Shown: positions 18,771 through 27,097 of the stretch, piece by piece | Layout of the letters: each line of letters starts with the position of its first letter | Position numbering within the stretch: the stretch's first letter is position 1 | Source: Thiohalocapsa halophila | GTDB taxonomy: Bacteria > Pseudomonadota > Gammaproteobacteria > Chromatiales > Chromatiaceae | Direction of reading: 5' to 3' | Assembly (NCBI RefSeq): GCF_016583825.1 | Contig: NZ_NRRV01000010.1 | Location: 1 to 64,000 of the forward strand | DNA: 64,000 bases | The notes under the pieces: model-generated | Told to the model about the DNA's origin: nothing | Seen by the model: the letters and a program-made list of their open reading frames with translations, nothing else | Databases searched by the model: none | Program-made: the position numbers and the translations under genes

Positions 18771-20102
18771 TTGGGTAAGAAGCGCAAACCCCTGCCGGCG
18801 GAGCCCGTCGCCGCGGACGTGGCATCCCTGAGCCACGACGGCCGCGGCGTGGCGCACGTCGACGGCAAGGCGGTGTTCGTGCACGGCGCCCTGCCGGGGG
18901 AGCGGGTGCTGTTTCGCTATACCCGCCAGGCCCGGCGTCACGACGAGGGCGCGGTCGTGGAGGTGCTCACACCCTCGCCGGAGCGTGTCGAGCCCCGCTG
19001 CGCGCATTTCGGCGTCTGCGGCGGCTGCGCGCTGCAGCACATGGACCCGGCCGCGCAAGTGCGCATGAAGGAGCAGGTGCTGGCGGAAACCCTGGCGCGC
19101 ATCGGCAAGGTCACGCCACAGCGCTGGCTGGCGCCCTTGACCGGCGAGCCCTGGGGCTACCGGGGCAAGGCGCGGCTCGGCGTGCGCCGGGTCGCCAAGA
19201 AGGGCCGGGTGCTGGTGGGCTTTCGCGAGCGAGGGTCGTCCTTCGTCGCCGATCTCCGGCACTGCGACGTGCTCTCCCCGGAAGTGGGCGCACGGCTGCC
19301 CCAGCTGGGGGCGTTGGTGGACAGCCTCTCCATCCGCGAGCGCCTGCCGCAGATCGAGGTGGCCCGGGGTGACGGCCCCCTGGTGCTGGTGTTCCGGGTG
19401 CTGGACCCGCCGTCGGCGGGGGATGTGGAGAAGCTCCTGGCCTTCGCCGCTGACACGGGGCTGCATGTCTATCTCCAGCCGGGCGGCACCGAGACCATCG
19501 CGCCGCTGCCGGGCCAGGATGTCCAGCTCGGCTACCGTCTGCCCGCGCACGGGGTGGAGGTTCTGTTCGAGCCCGCGGACTTCACCCAGGTGAACCTGGC
19601 GCTGAACCGCCGCATGGTGGACCAGGCCCTTGGACTGCTGGACCCGCAGCCCGGCGATGCGGTGCTCGATCTCTTCTGCGGCCTCGGCAACTTCACTTTG
19701 CCGTTGGCCGGACGCGCGGGCAGCGTGGTGGGTGTGGAGGGCGATGCCGGCCTCGTCGCCCGGGCCCGCCGCAATGCCGCGCACAACGGCCTCGACAATG
19801 TCGATTTCCAGTGCGCGGATCTCTATGCCGAGCCTACGGCCGCCGCCCCCTGGCACAGCCGACGCTTCGATCTGGCGCTGCTGGACCCGCCCCGCAGCGG
19901 CGCCCGCGAGGTGCTGGCGCCGCTGGCGGCCACCGGCGTGCAGCGGATCGTCTACGTCTCCTGCTACCCCGGCACCCTGGCGCGGGACGCCGAGCACCTG
20001 GTGCACGGCCTCGGCTTTCGGCTGACCGCCGCCGGCGCCATGGACATGTTTCCGCACACCGCGCATTTGGAGTCGATGGCGGTGTTTGAGAGGAGAGCGT
20101 AG
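18771..20102 (+). CDS. rlmD: 23S rRNA (uracil-1939-C5)-methyltransferase RlmD
   Basis: A 443-aa RNA methyltransferase. The N-terminal TRAM-like domain (ADVASLSHDGRGVAHVDGKA) is followed by the iron-sulfur cysteines of CAHFGVCGGCALQHM. The SAM-binding motif is VLDLFCGLGNFTLPLA, the DPPRSG loop follows, and the catalytic cysteine is in YVSCYPGTLARD. The first in-frame start is TTG at 18771 (GKKRKPLPAEPV), with no clear Shine-Dalgarno, so the exact start is uncertain by a few codons. It is co-directional with cysM. Confidence 0.95.
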   Translation: MGKKRKPLPAEPVAADVASLSHDGRGVAHVDGKAVFVHGALPGERVLFRYTRQARRHDEGAVVEVLTPSPERVEPRCAHFGVCGGCALQHMDPAAQVRMKEQVLAETLARIGKVTPQRWLAPLTGEPWGYRGKARLGVRRVAKKGRVLVGFRERGSSFVADLRHCDVLSPEVGARLPQLGALVDSLSIRERLPQIEVARGDGPLVLVFRVLDPPSAGDVEKLLAFAADTGLHVYLQPGGTETIAPLPGQDVQLGYRLPAHGVEVLFEPADFTQVNLALNRRMVDQALGLLDPQPGDAVLDLFCGLGNFTLPLAGRAGSVVGVEGDAGLVARARRNAAHNGLDNVDFQCADLYAEPTAAAPWHSRRFDLALLDPPRSGAREVLAPLAATGVQRIVYVSCYPGTLARDAEHLVHGLGFRLTAAGAMDMFPHTAHLESMAVFERRA

Positions 20103-20106
20103 CTAC

Positions 20107-20172
20107 GAAGTGCGCGGTGCGAAGTGCGCGGTGCGGGGCGGCGACCGCACTGCGCACCACGCACTGCGCACC
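20107..20172. repeat. Tandem 14-bp repeat facing its inverted copy (long hairpin)
   Basis: Two exact tandem copies of GAAGTGCGCGGTGC lie at 20107-20120 and 20121-20134. They are followed by two copies of GCACTGCGCACC (20147-20158 and 20161-20172), which are near-perfect inverted versions. Positions 20116-20134 pair with 20154-20172 over 19 bp with two mismatches. It begins four bases after the rlmD stop, so it could fold as a 3' hairpin that ends or protects the cysM-rlmD transcript, or be an intergenic palindromic element. Confidence 0.6.
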
Positions 20173-20247
20173 CCGCGCTTCGATCCCCCGTTTCGACGCT
20201 CCTTGCGGCCACCGCTCCTATCACGCAACGCTCACGAGGATTCTTCC

Positions 20248-20715
20248 ATGCCCACAGAAATCGAGCGCAAGTTCCTGGTCGACGGCGACGGCTGGCGCGA
20301 GGCGGTGGAGTCCGAGACGCGCATCATGCAGGGCTATCTGGCCAACAACCAGAACGCCACCGTGCGGGTGCGGGTGGCGGGCGAGCAGGCCTGGCTCACC
20401 ATCAAGGGCATGATGCGGGGCCCGAGCCGCAGCGAGTACGAGTACGCCATTCCGAGCGAGGACGCCGTAGCCATGCTGGACGAGCTCGCGGTGTCCGCGC
20501 CCATCGACAAGGTCCGCTATCGGGTGCGCTGCGGCGGGCATATCTGGGACCTGGACGTCTTCGCCGGCGAGAACCAGGGGCTGGTGATGGCGGAAGTGGA
20601 GCTCGCCAGCGAAGACGAGCCCTTCGAGATGCCCGACTGGGCCGGCCGCGAGGTCACCGGCGACGGGCGCTACTACAACGTCAACCTCGCCCGACACCCC
20701 TATCGGCATTGGTGA
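20248..20715 (+). CDS. CYTH domain protein (probable inorganic triphosphatase)
   Basis: A 155-aa CYTH-fold protein. The EIERKFLV motif at the start binds metal and phosphate in this superfamily. Alternating acidic/basic strand motifs follow (ATVRVRVAGEQAWLTIKG, RSEYEYAIP, KVRYRV, VMAEVELASEDEPF), lining the triphosphate tunnel. Short bacterial members of this type are usually inorganic tripolyphosphatases; adenylate cyclase or thiamine-triphosphatase activity is an alternative. The ATG at 20248 has GAGGA upstream. It is a complete gene. Confidence 0.85.
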   Translation: MPTEIERKFLVDGDGWREAVESETRIMQGYLANNQNATVRVRVAGEQAWLTIKGMMRGPSRSEYEYAIPSEDAVAMLDELAVSAPIDKVRYRVRCGGHIWDLDVFAGENQGLVMAEVELASEDEPFEMPDWAGREVTGDGRYYNVNLARHPYRHW

Positions 20716-20786
20716 CCCCCGGATCACTTCTGCCGGTTCGGCGACCCCTTTCACACTTCTAACTTCACACTTCCAACTTTCCCCAA

Positions 20787-22292
20787 GTGCACCGCCGCAC
20801 CCTGATCCGCGCCGCCGCCGCCAGCCCGCTCGTCGCGCTCGCCGGCGGCTGCGGGCGGCCTGAGCCGCCGGCGGACGGGCTGTGCTTCGCCATCGCCAAC
20901 GAGCCCCGCAACCTGGACCCGCGGCTCGCCACGGATGCGGTCTCCGAGCGGGTCAACCGGTTGCTCTATGCCAGGCTCGTGGACTTCGACGGCGCCAGCC
21001 GCCCGGTGCCCGGCATCGCCGACTTCGAGCAGCTGGGCCCCCTGCGCTGGCGCTTTCGACTGCGTCGGGACATCGCCCCGTTCAGCGACGGCACGCCGGT
21101 GCGCGCCGCGGACGTGGCGGCGACCTATGCCTCGGTGCTGGACCCGGCGACCGCCTCCCATCACCGTGCCGTGCTGTCGGTGATCGCGCGCATCGAGGTG
21201 CAGGGCGCGCGCACGCTCGACTTCCACCTGCACGAGCCGGAGCCGTTGTTCGCCTTTCATCTGGGCATCGGCATCCTGCCCGCGCGGCTGATGGCGGCAG
21301 GCCACGGCTTCCAGCGCGCGCCGCTCGGCAGCGGACCGCTGGCGCTTGCGCGCTGGCCGGCGCCGGGGCGGCTTGCGCTGCACCGGCGCCGCGACGGCCT
21401 GGCCGTGGAGCTGGTGACGGTGAAGGACCCCAACGTCCGGGCCATGAAGCTGCTGCGCGGCGAGGTGGAGCTGCTGCAGAACGATCTGCCGCCGGAGCTG
21501 GTGGGCTATCTGCGCGGCCAGCCGTCGGTGCGGGTGACCCGGGCGCCGGGGGTCAATTTCTCCTACCTCGGCTTCAACCTGGCGGATCCGGCCACCGGGC
21601 GGTCCGAGGTGCGCCGCGCCATTGCCCATGCCGTCGACCGCGCCGCCATCCTGCGCTGGCTGTTCCAGGGCAACGGCCGCCTGGCGGAGGCGCTGTTTCC
21701 GCCCGAGCACTGGGCCGGCGCCGCCGACCTCACGCCGCACCCCTTTGATCCCGCCCGCGCCCGCGCCCTGCTGGCGCAGGCGGGCTACGGCCCGCAGCGC
21801 CCCCTCAGGCTCAGCTACAAGACCTCCAGCGACCCCTTTCGTGTGCGCCTGGCCACCGTCATCCAGGCGCAGCTCGCCGATGTCGGCATCGACCTGCGGG
21901 TACAGAGCTACGACTGGGGGACCTTCTTCGGCGACGTCAAGGCGGGTCGCTTCCAGCTCTACAGCCTCACCTGGGTGGGGATCCGCAGCCCGGATATCTT
22001 CCGTTACGCCTTCCACAGCGCCGCCATGCCGCCGGATGGTGCCAACCGCGGCCGCTACCAAAGCGCCGCGGCCGACCGGCTCATCGATGCCGCCGCCGCC
22101 GAGCCGGACGCGCAGCGCCAGGCGGCCTTGTATCGCTCGCTGCAACACCTGCTGCATCGGGACCTGCCGTATCTGCCGCTCTGGTACGAGGACCATGTAC
22201 TGGCGTCACGGCGGGGTGTCACCGGATACCGGCTCGCACCCGACGGGCATTACGATGGGCTGGCGAGCGTCGATCCGCCCCGGCACGCGTGA
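20787..22292 (+). CDS. Peptide/oligopeptide ABC transporter substrate-binding lipoprotein
   Basis: A 501-aa periplasmic binding protein of the SBP_bac_5 (OppA/DppA) family. A Tat-like RRTLIRAAAAS N-region leads into a lipobox (LAGGC), so the mature protein is probably a lipoprotein. EPRNLDPRLATD and the C-terminal RYQSAAADRLIDAAAAE are typical of the family. The start is GTG at 20787. No permease or ATPase genes are adjacent, so it is either an orphan receptor or works with a transporter elsewhere. Confidence 0.85.
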   Translation: MHRRTLIRAAAASPLVALAGGCGRPEPPADGLCFAIANEPRNLDPRLATDAVSERVNRLLYARLVDFDGASRPVPGIADFEQLGPLRWRFRLRRDIAPFSDGTPVRAADVAATYASVLDPATASHHRAVLSVIARIEVQGARTLDFHLHEPEPLFAFHLGIGILPARLMAAGHGFQRAPLGSGPLALARWPAPGRLALHRRRDGLAVELVTVKDPNVRAMKLLRGEVELLQNDLPPELVGYLRGQPSVRVTRAPGVNFSYLGFNLADPATGRSEVRRAIAHAVDRAAILRWLFQGNGRLAEALFPPEHWAGAADLTPHPFDPARARALLAQAGYGPQRPLRLSYKTSSDPFRVRLATVIQAQLADVGIDLRVQSYDWGTFFGDVKAGRFQLYSLTWVGIRSPDIFRYAFHSAAMPPDGANRGRYQSAAADRLIDAAAAEPDAQRQAALYRSLQHLLHRDLPYLPLWYEDHVLASRRGVTGYRLAPDGHYDGLASVDPPRHA

Positions 22293-22314
22293 GCCGGGTG
22301 CCGGGGCCGAGCGG

Positions 22315-22701
22315 TCACCAGCAGGGGGCTGTTAGGCTGGAGAAGGCGCCCATGGCATCCCAGGGCGTGGGCATGGGCATACCGCCCCAAGGGCCGCCGG
22401 CCTTGAGGCGAATCACGTACTCTGCCCAGCGCAGCGGCCGCGGCATGTAGCCCGCTTGGGCAGCAGCGTGGCGCAGCTCGTTGACGAAGGCGATGTCGCA
22501 GGGCCGGTCCGACGGCGTGCTCGCCACGCAGATGTCGTGGCGCATGCAGGCGGCATCGAAGGCGTCCACCGGCGGCGGCGCGCCGCGGCTGGGGTGATCG
22601 ATGCCGCACCAGTTGCCGTAGATGGGCACGCACTTGAAGGCGGCAGCATCGCCGGCGGCGAGCAGGAGCAAGACGGCGAGGGCGGTTGTGAGGCGGGCCA
22701 T
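22315..22701 (-). CDS. Secreted phospholipase A2-like protein
   Basis: A 128-aa secreted protein with a signal peptide (MARLTTALAVLLLLAAGDAAA). The mature part has the prokaryotic PLA2 pattern: YGNWCGIDHPSRG resembles a calcium loop, and DAACMRHDICVA at residues 49-60 carries the His55-Asp56 catalytic pair flanked by cysteines. Known PLA2s hydrolyse the sn-2 ester of phospholipids with calcium. Activity here is unproven, but the key residues are kept. The ATG at 22701 follows CTGGAGACTGTC. It is convergent with the upstream SBP gene. Confidence 0.75.
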   Translation of the reverse strand: MARLTTALAVLLLLAAGDAAAFKCVPIYGNWCGIDHPSRGAPPPVDAFDAACMRHDICVASTPSDRPCDIAFVNELRHAAAQAGYMPRPLRWAEYVIRLKAGGPWGGMPMPTPWDAMGAFSSLTAPCW

Positions 22702-23132
22702 GACAGTCTCCAGGCGGTGCTAAAAGACCGATATGTTAGCCCAGTACCCACGCATGGCAGTCCATGACGACAACCACAACAACAATCCGGTTGCGGGCGC
22801 CGGGCGTGCTCCGACGTGAGCCGGCGCACAGTCTGCGCACATCGGCACGGCGCTGCCGAACACCATCAGCATGCACCTGCGCCCGGCCGCGAACATGGCC
22901 TGGCACTGTGCGCGCTGCCGGCTGTTGCTGCTGGACCACGACAAGCTGGTCCATTGAGCGGGCTGGGGGTGCAGGGTCCGGCCGGCGAGCGCCTGCTCGC
23001 GCGCCGCGCTGAGTCCTGGGCTTGCTGGATCCTTGGCTTTGTTCGGGGGCCTAGGCATGGTAAGCAGGATCGAATCATCGGTTTCGACAGCGCTACCCAA
23101 GACCCAGGGGCGAACTGCACAGCGGCGCGGGC
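22702..23132. other. 431-base gap without a confident gene
   Basis: No recognised gene lies here. A minus-strand frame from an ATG at 23058 to 22720 (112 codons) begins MPRPPNKAKDPASPGLSAAR and has a cysteine cluster (CADCAP), but no ribosome-binding site or family match is apparent. A short plus-strand reading also contains a CxxC pair (WHCARCRLLLLDHDK), which could be a relic of a zinc-ribbon protein. Neither can be supported as a functional gene. Confidence 0.3.
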
Positions 23133-23621
23133 TCAGTGGACGAGGTCCACGATGCGCCAGTCCGTGCCCACGAGCCCGAGCACGACATGGGTCTCGCTGC
23201 CGAGGGGGCCGACGCGGATGACGAAGCGATTCCAGGACTCGAAGAAGGCGAAGTCGATGGCGTCCATGAACAGCGCCGGGCGGCTTTCGGTGGTACGCCG
23301 CGCGGCCTCGCGGATGCTGTTCTGCACCCACTCCAGCGTAATGGCCTGATCCAGCGCGGCATCGCCCAAGCGCGCCAGATTGGTCTTCAGCCATAGCACC
23401 ACTTGATCCGCACCGGGGCCGCCGGGCGGCTCGAAGGCGGGCACCGGTGTGTTGAGGCGGGCGGCGTAGTTGGCCTGGATGGCCGCGAGGTCCACAAAGG
23501 GGGCGAGGGCCTCGGGCTCCGCTTCGCGGACGGCGTCGTCGAGCCGGAAGACTGTGTAATAGGGCCAGAGACCGTAGGCCAGCACGGCCAGCACCAGCAG
23601 ATAGCCCAGGAGGCGAGCCAT
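23133..23621 (-). CDS. DUF2939 domain-containing membrane-anchored protein
   Basis: A 162-aa protein with one N-terminal membrane helix (LGYLLVLAVLAYGLWPYYTV) and a periplasmic domain matching DUF2939: RLDDAVREAEPEALAPFVDL, then ALFMDAIDFAFFESWNRFVIRVG and GLVGTDWRIVDLV at the C-terminus. The function of the family is unknown. The ATG at 23621 is the only sensible start and yields the membrane anchor directly. Confidence 0.8.
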   Translation of the reverse strand: MARLLGYLLVLAVLAYGLWPYYTVFRLDDAVREAEPEALAPFVDLAAIQANYAARLNTPVPAFEPPGGPGADQVVLWLKTNLARLGDAALDQAITLEWVQNSIREAARRTTESRPALFMDAIDFAFFESWNRFVIRVGPLGSETHVVLGLVGTDWRIVDLVH

Positions 23622-23885
23622 GACGTCTTATCCGCGAGCAGCATCCAAAACCAGGCATTGTACCGGCTCGCGGCAGCAGTGCGCGTCAAGCTAACCGATG
23701 CCGGCATGCGGCAAGGCCTGTCAGCGCCCCCGGCCGCCGCCATTTATAATCCTGGATCGTCCTATCTGCGGAGCGCCGATGGTAAGGGCCCTCACAGCCA
23801 GACCCGCCCCTGACCGCGTGCGGGCCGCCGCCGGCTGCCCCATGCTCGGCGCGACAGCGGCCAAGGGCGCCACGGAGCCCGGCGC

Positions 23886-25154
23886 GTGAGCGGCGCGGCC
23901 ACCGACGGACTACAGATCTACCTGGTAGGCGGCGCCGTGCGCGATCGGCTGCTGTGCCTGCCCGTGGACGAGTCGGACTATGTGGTCGTCGGCGCCACAC
24001 CCGACGAGATGCGCCGGCGCGGCTTCACGCAGGTGGGCAAGGATTTCCCCGTCTTTCTGCATCCGGACACCAAGGACGAATACGCCCTCGCGCGTACCGA
24101 GCGCAAGCGTGCACCCGGCTACCACGGCTTCGACGTCTATGCGGCACCCGAGGTGACCCTCGAGCAGGACCTGGCGCGGCGCGATCTCACCATCAATGCC
24201 CTTGCCGAGGACTGGGACGGTCGCATCATCGACCCCTTCGGCGGCGTCGCCGATCTCAAGGCACGGGTGCTGCGGCACGTTTCGCCGGCCTTCGCCGAGG
24301 ACCCGGTGCGCATCCTGCGCGTCGCGCGCTTCGCGGCCCGCTTCGCCGAGCTCGGCTTCCGCGTCGCCGACGAGACCATGGCGCTGATGCGCGACATGGT
24401 GGCCGCCGGCGAGGTGGACGCCCTGGTCCCGGAGCGCGTCTGGCTGGAGATGGCCAAGGCGTTGTCGGAGTCGCGCCCGTCGCTGTTCTTCCGGGTGCTG
24501 CGCGAGTGCGGGGCCCTGGTCCGGCTGCTGGCGGAGCTGGATGCGCTCTGGGGCGTACCGCAGCCGGCGAGCTGGCATCCCGAGATCGACGCCGGCGAGC
24601 ACGTCATGTTGGTGGTCGACACCGCCGCCAAGCTGTCGGATGCGGTCGAAGTACGCTTCGCCGCCCTCTGCCACGACCTCGGCAAGGCCGCGACGCCGCC
24701 GGCGCAGTGGCCGCGCCACCCTGGGCACGAAGCGCGCAGCGTGGAGGCGGTGGCACAGGTGTGCGCGCGTTTCCGCGTGCCGAAACGCTTCTGTGAGCTG
24801 GCGCGCCTCACCGCCCGTTACCACGGATTGGTGCACCGCGCCACGGAGCTGCGGCCGGCGACCCTGCTCGAGCTGTTCGAGGCCGTGGATCTGTTCCGGC
24901 GGCCGCGGCGCCTGGAGCAGATGCTGCTGGCCTGTGAGGCGGACTACCGCGGGCGCTCCGGCTTCGAGGAGCGCGCCTATCCCCAGGGCGAGCTGGTGCG
25001 CCGCTGTGCCCGGGCTGTGCGCCAGGTGAATGAGCGCGCCATCGCTGCGGCGGCTCAGGAGCCCCGGCGCATTCCCGATGACATCCGCCGTGCGCGGCTT
25101 CGGGCCATTGCCAGCGCTTGCCGGCGCCCGCGCGCTGGCAGCGAGGAGTCCTGA
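23886..25154 (+). CDS. cca: Multifunctional CCA tRNA nucleotidyltransferase
   Basis: A 422-aa enzyme that adds or repairs the 3' CCA of tRNAs. The nucleotidyltransferase motif [13 protein letters not shown] is followed by [10 protein letters not shown] with its catalytic acidic residues, then [11 protein letters not shown] and the [16 protein letters not shown] template region. The C-terminal half has an HD phosphohydrolase domain ([20 protein letters not shown]), which defines the multifunctional gammaproteobacterial type. The start is GTG at 23886, giving a slightly longer N-terminus than the usual MQIYLVGG. Confidence 0.95.
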   Translation: MSGAATDGLQIYLVGGAVRDRLLCLPVDESDYVVVGATPDEMRRRGFTQVGKDFPVFLHPDTKDEYALARTERKRAPGYHGFDVYAAPEVTLEQDLARRDLTINALAEDWDGRIIDPFGGVADLKARVLRHVSPAFAEDPVRILRVARFAARFAELGFRVADETMALMRDMVAAGEVDALVPERVWLEMAKALSESRPSLFFRVLRECGALVRLLAELDALWGVPQPASWHPEIDAGEHVMLVVDTAAKLSDAVEVRFAALCHDLGKAATPPAQWPRHPGHEARSVEAVAQVCARFRVPKRFCELARLTARYHGLVHRATELRPATLLELFEAVDLFRRPRRLEQMLLACEADYRGRSGFEERAYPQGELVRRCARAVRQVNERAIAAAAQEPRRIPDDIRRARLRAIASACRRPRAGSEES

Positions 25155-25256
25155 CAGGCTTCGTGCGCTTCCAAGTCGCGCTGCGCGGACATGGATATTG
25201 GTATGATCGGCGCGCTTTTTTGCCTGGGGCTGCCGGCCTCTTAAAGGAGTCGTCCG

Positions 25257-25745
25257 ATGTCCAAGCCTTTGTACGCAGCGAACCCGTCGGTCTGGCGGAT
25301 GCACCCGTTCGGAACCTTCGTCGCCTGGTTGCTGGTGCTCGCGGGTGCCTACGTCGGCGTCACCGGCGACATCCCTTATGTGTCCGACCTGCTCGCCGGC
25401 GTGCAGCTGCCGGCCTGGCTGGATCTGCGCTATGTCGGTTACTTGCTCGCTGCCTGGGGGCTATTGCAGCTCATCGGGTGGTGGATCAGCGCCCGCTTCG
25501 ATCATCTGGAGATCGGCGAGCAGGCGCTGGTGTGGACCCATGGCTTCCTGAACAAGCAGTACACGGAGACCAATATGGCCTCGGTGCGCACGGTGCGGGT
25601 CAAGCAATCCCTGCTCCAACGCCTGCTGAACGCCGGTGATCTGGTGATCTACACCACCGGCGACGACCCGGAGCTAACCATCAAGGGCCTGCCGCGCCCC
25701 GGTGACATCCGCGTTCTGATCAAGCAGCAAAGCGGGGGCGACTGA
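25257..25745 (+). CDS. PH domain-containing (bPH2/DUF304) membrane protein
   Basis: A 162-aa membrane protein with two hydrophobic segments (FVAWLLVLAGAYVGVTG and YLLAAWGLLQLIGWWI) and a C-terminal bacterial PH-like domain (LVWTHGFLNKQYTETNMASV, GDLVIYTTGDDPELTIKGL). The function is unknown. A strong AAAGGAGTC ribosome-binding site precedes the ATG. The stop is one base before the start of the amino-acid binding protein gene, so the two are translationally linked. Confidence 0.85.
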   Translation: MSKPLYAANPSVWRMHPFGTFVAWLLVLAGAYVGVTGDIPYVSDLLAGVQLPAWLDLRYVGYLLAAWGLLQLIGWWISARFDHLEIGEQALVWTHGFLNKQYTETNMASVRTVRVKQSLLQRLLNAGDLVIYTTGDDPELTIKGLPRPGDIRVLIKQQSGGD

Positions 25746-25746
25746 G

Positions 25747-26664
25747 ATGGCAGGCCGCGCCGTCGGTGCCCGGCTGGCATCCCGGCTGGGGCGCCGGCCG
25801 AGTCGCCGGCTATGGTCCTGGCTGACGGCGCTCGCGCTGCTGCCGGCCGCCGCGGGCCTGCCCGCCGCCGCGGACACTGGCGCGCTGGACCGCATTCGGG
25901 CCGCTGGCACCATCACCATCGCCTACGACCCGAACGCCTATCCCATTTCCTTCAAGGACGCCGACGGCGCCCCGCGCGGCTACTCGGTGGATCTGTGCCG
26001 GCGCATTGTTGCCGGCGTCCAGGGTGCGCTCGAGCTGGACGCCCTGGAGGTTGCCTGGATCGAGGGCAACACCCCCAGGCGCGTCGCCGCCGTCGCCAAT
26101 GGTGAGGCGGACCTGGAATGCGGCACGACCACCATGACGCTGGCCCGCCAGCGCCAGGTGGATTTCGCCAACGTCGTGTTCGTGGAGTCCGGCGGGATAC
26201 TCACCAAGTCCGACAGCGGTATTCGCGCCCTGGCAGATCTGGGCGGCAAGACGCTCGGCGTGATTCCGGAGACGACCACCGAGCGACGCCTGCGCCCGGT
26301 GCTGGAGGAGCGGCTCATCAATGCCGCGCTGAAGCCCATCCGCGATGCCCGTGACGGCCGGGAGCGCCTGGAGGCCGGTGAGCTGGACGCCGTGGCCGGC
26401 GACCGCCTGGTGCTCATCGGGCAGGTGGCGGAGGCCGGTAATCCGCGGGACTTTGCCATCCTGGACGCGGACTTCTCCGTGGAGCCCTATGCCTTCGCCG
26501 TGCCGCGCGACGATGCGGACTTCCGCCTGGTGGTCAACACCGCACTGGCGCAGATCTATCGCACCGGCGAGGTGGATCGCATCTTCGAGCGCTGGTTCGG
26601 CGAGGATTCCGAGCCCACTGCCCTGCTGGAGACGGTGTATTTCATCTATGGGCTCGCCGATTGA
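25747..26664 (+). CDS. Amino-acid ABC transporter substrate-binding protein
   Basis: A 305-aa periplasmic protein of the SBP_bac_3 family. A signal peptide (LTALALLPAAAGLPAAA) follows a basic N-terminus. The mature domain begins ALDRIRAAGTITIAYDPNA and contains the ligand-pocket segment ADLECGTTTMTLARQRQVDF. The C-terminus IYRTGEVDRIFERWFGE is typical of polar amino-acid receptors. No permease or ATPase genes are nearby. The start codon lies one base after the PH-domain gene. Confidence 0.87.
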   Translation: MAGRAVGARLASRLGRRPSRRLWSWLTALALLPAAAGLPAAADTGALDRIRAAGTITIAYDPNAYPISFKDADGAPRGYSVDLCRRIVAGVQGALELDALEVAWIEGNTPRRVAAVANGEADLECGTTTMTLARQRQVDFANVVFVESGGILTKSDSGIRALADLGGKTLGVIPETTTERRLRPVLEERLINAALKPIRDARDGRERLEAGELDAVAGDRLVLIGQVAEAGNPRDFAILDADFSVEPYAFAVPRDDADFRLVVNTALAQIYRTGEVDRIFERWFGEDSEPTALLETVYFIYGLAD

Positions 26665-26688
26665 CCCCGGCGGTCACAGACGCGCGCA

Positions 26689-27063
26689 ATGCCGGCATAC
26701 GCCTTGCCGAGTCCCGGCTCGACGACGCGGGAGGAGATCACCAATTGCGCCCCCTGGTGGCGACGGGAGCTCCAGCTGGTCCGCCCGCGCCTGGTGATCC
26801 CGGTGGGCCGACTCGCCATTGCGCGCTTCCTGACGGTACCGCGTCTGGATGCCGTCGTCGGGCAGCGGCTGCAGATCACAGAGGAGGGCTTCGCGGCGGA
26901 TGTCATTGCGCTGCCCCATCCGTCGGGGGCGTCCACCTGGCTCAAGACCGAGCCGGGTCGGACACTGCCGGCCCGGGCGCTGGCGCTCATCCATGAGCAT
27001 CCGGCTTGGCGGGCGCTGCGAGCGATTCCCTTTTGCTATCCGTCGCTCCGGCGTCAAAGCTAA
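26689..27063 (+). pseudogene. C-terminal fragment of a uracil-DNA glycosylase superfamily protein
   Basis: A 124-codon frame reading EITNCAPWWRRELQLVRP, then LVIPVGRLAIARFL and IALPHPSGASTW. These are the C-terminal half of a UDG-superfamily protein, with HPSGAS as the catalytic/intercalating motif. The N-terminal half, which carries the GQAPG-type motif and the iron-sulfur cysteines of family 4/5 enzymes, is absent: upstream in the same frame is the stop of the SBP gene. It is most likely a truncated remnant, although a short protein could still be made from ATG 26689. Confidence 0.6.
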
Positions 27064-27097
27064 GCGGGCCTCCGCCGGCCGCCCCCCTCCGCTGCGG

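Noticed and set aside
22720-23058. 112-codon minus-strand frame as a hypothetical gene
   Set aside because: No ribosome-binding site, low-complexity composition and no family resemblance; described only as gap content.
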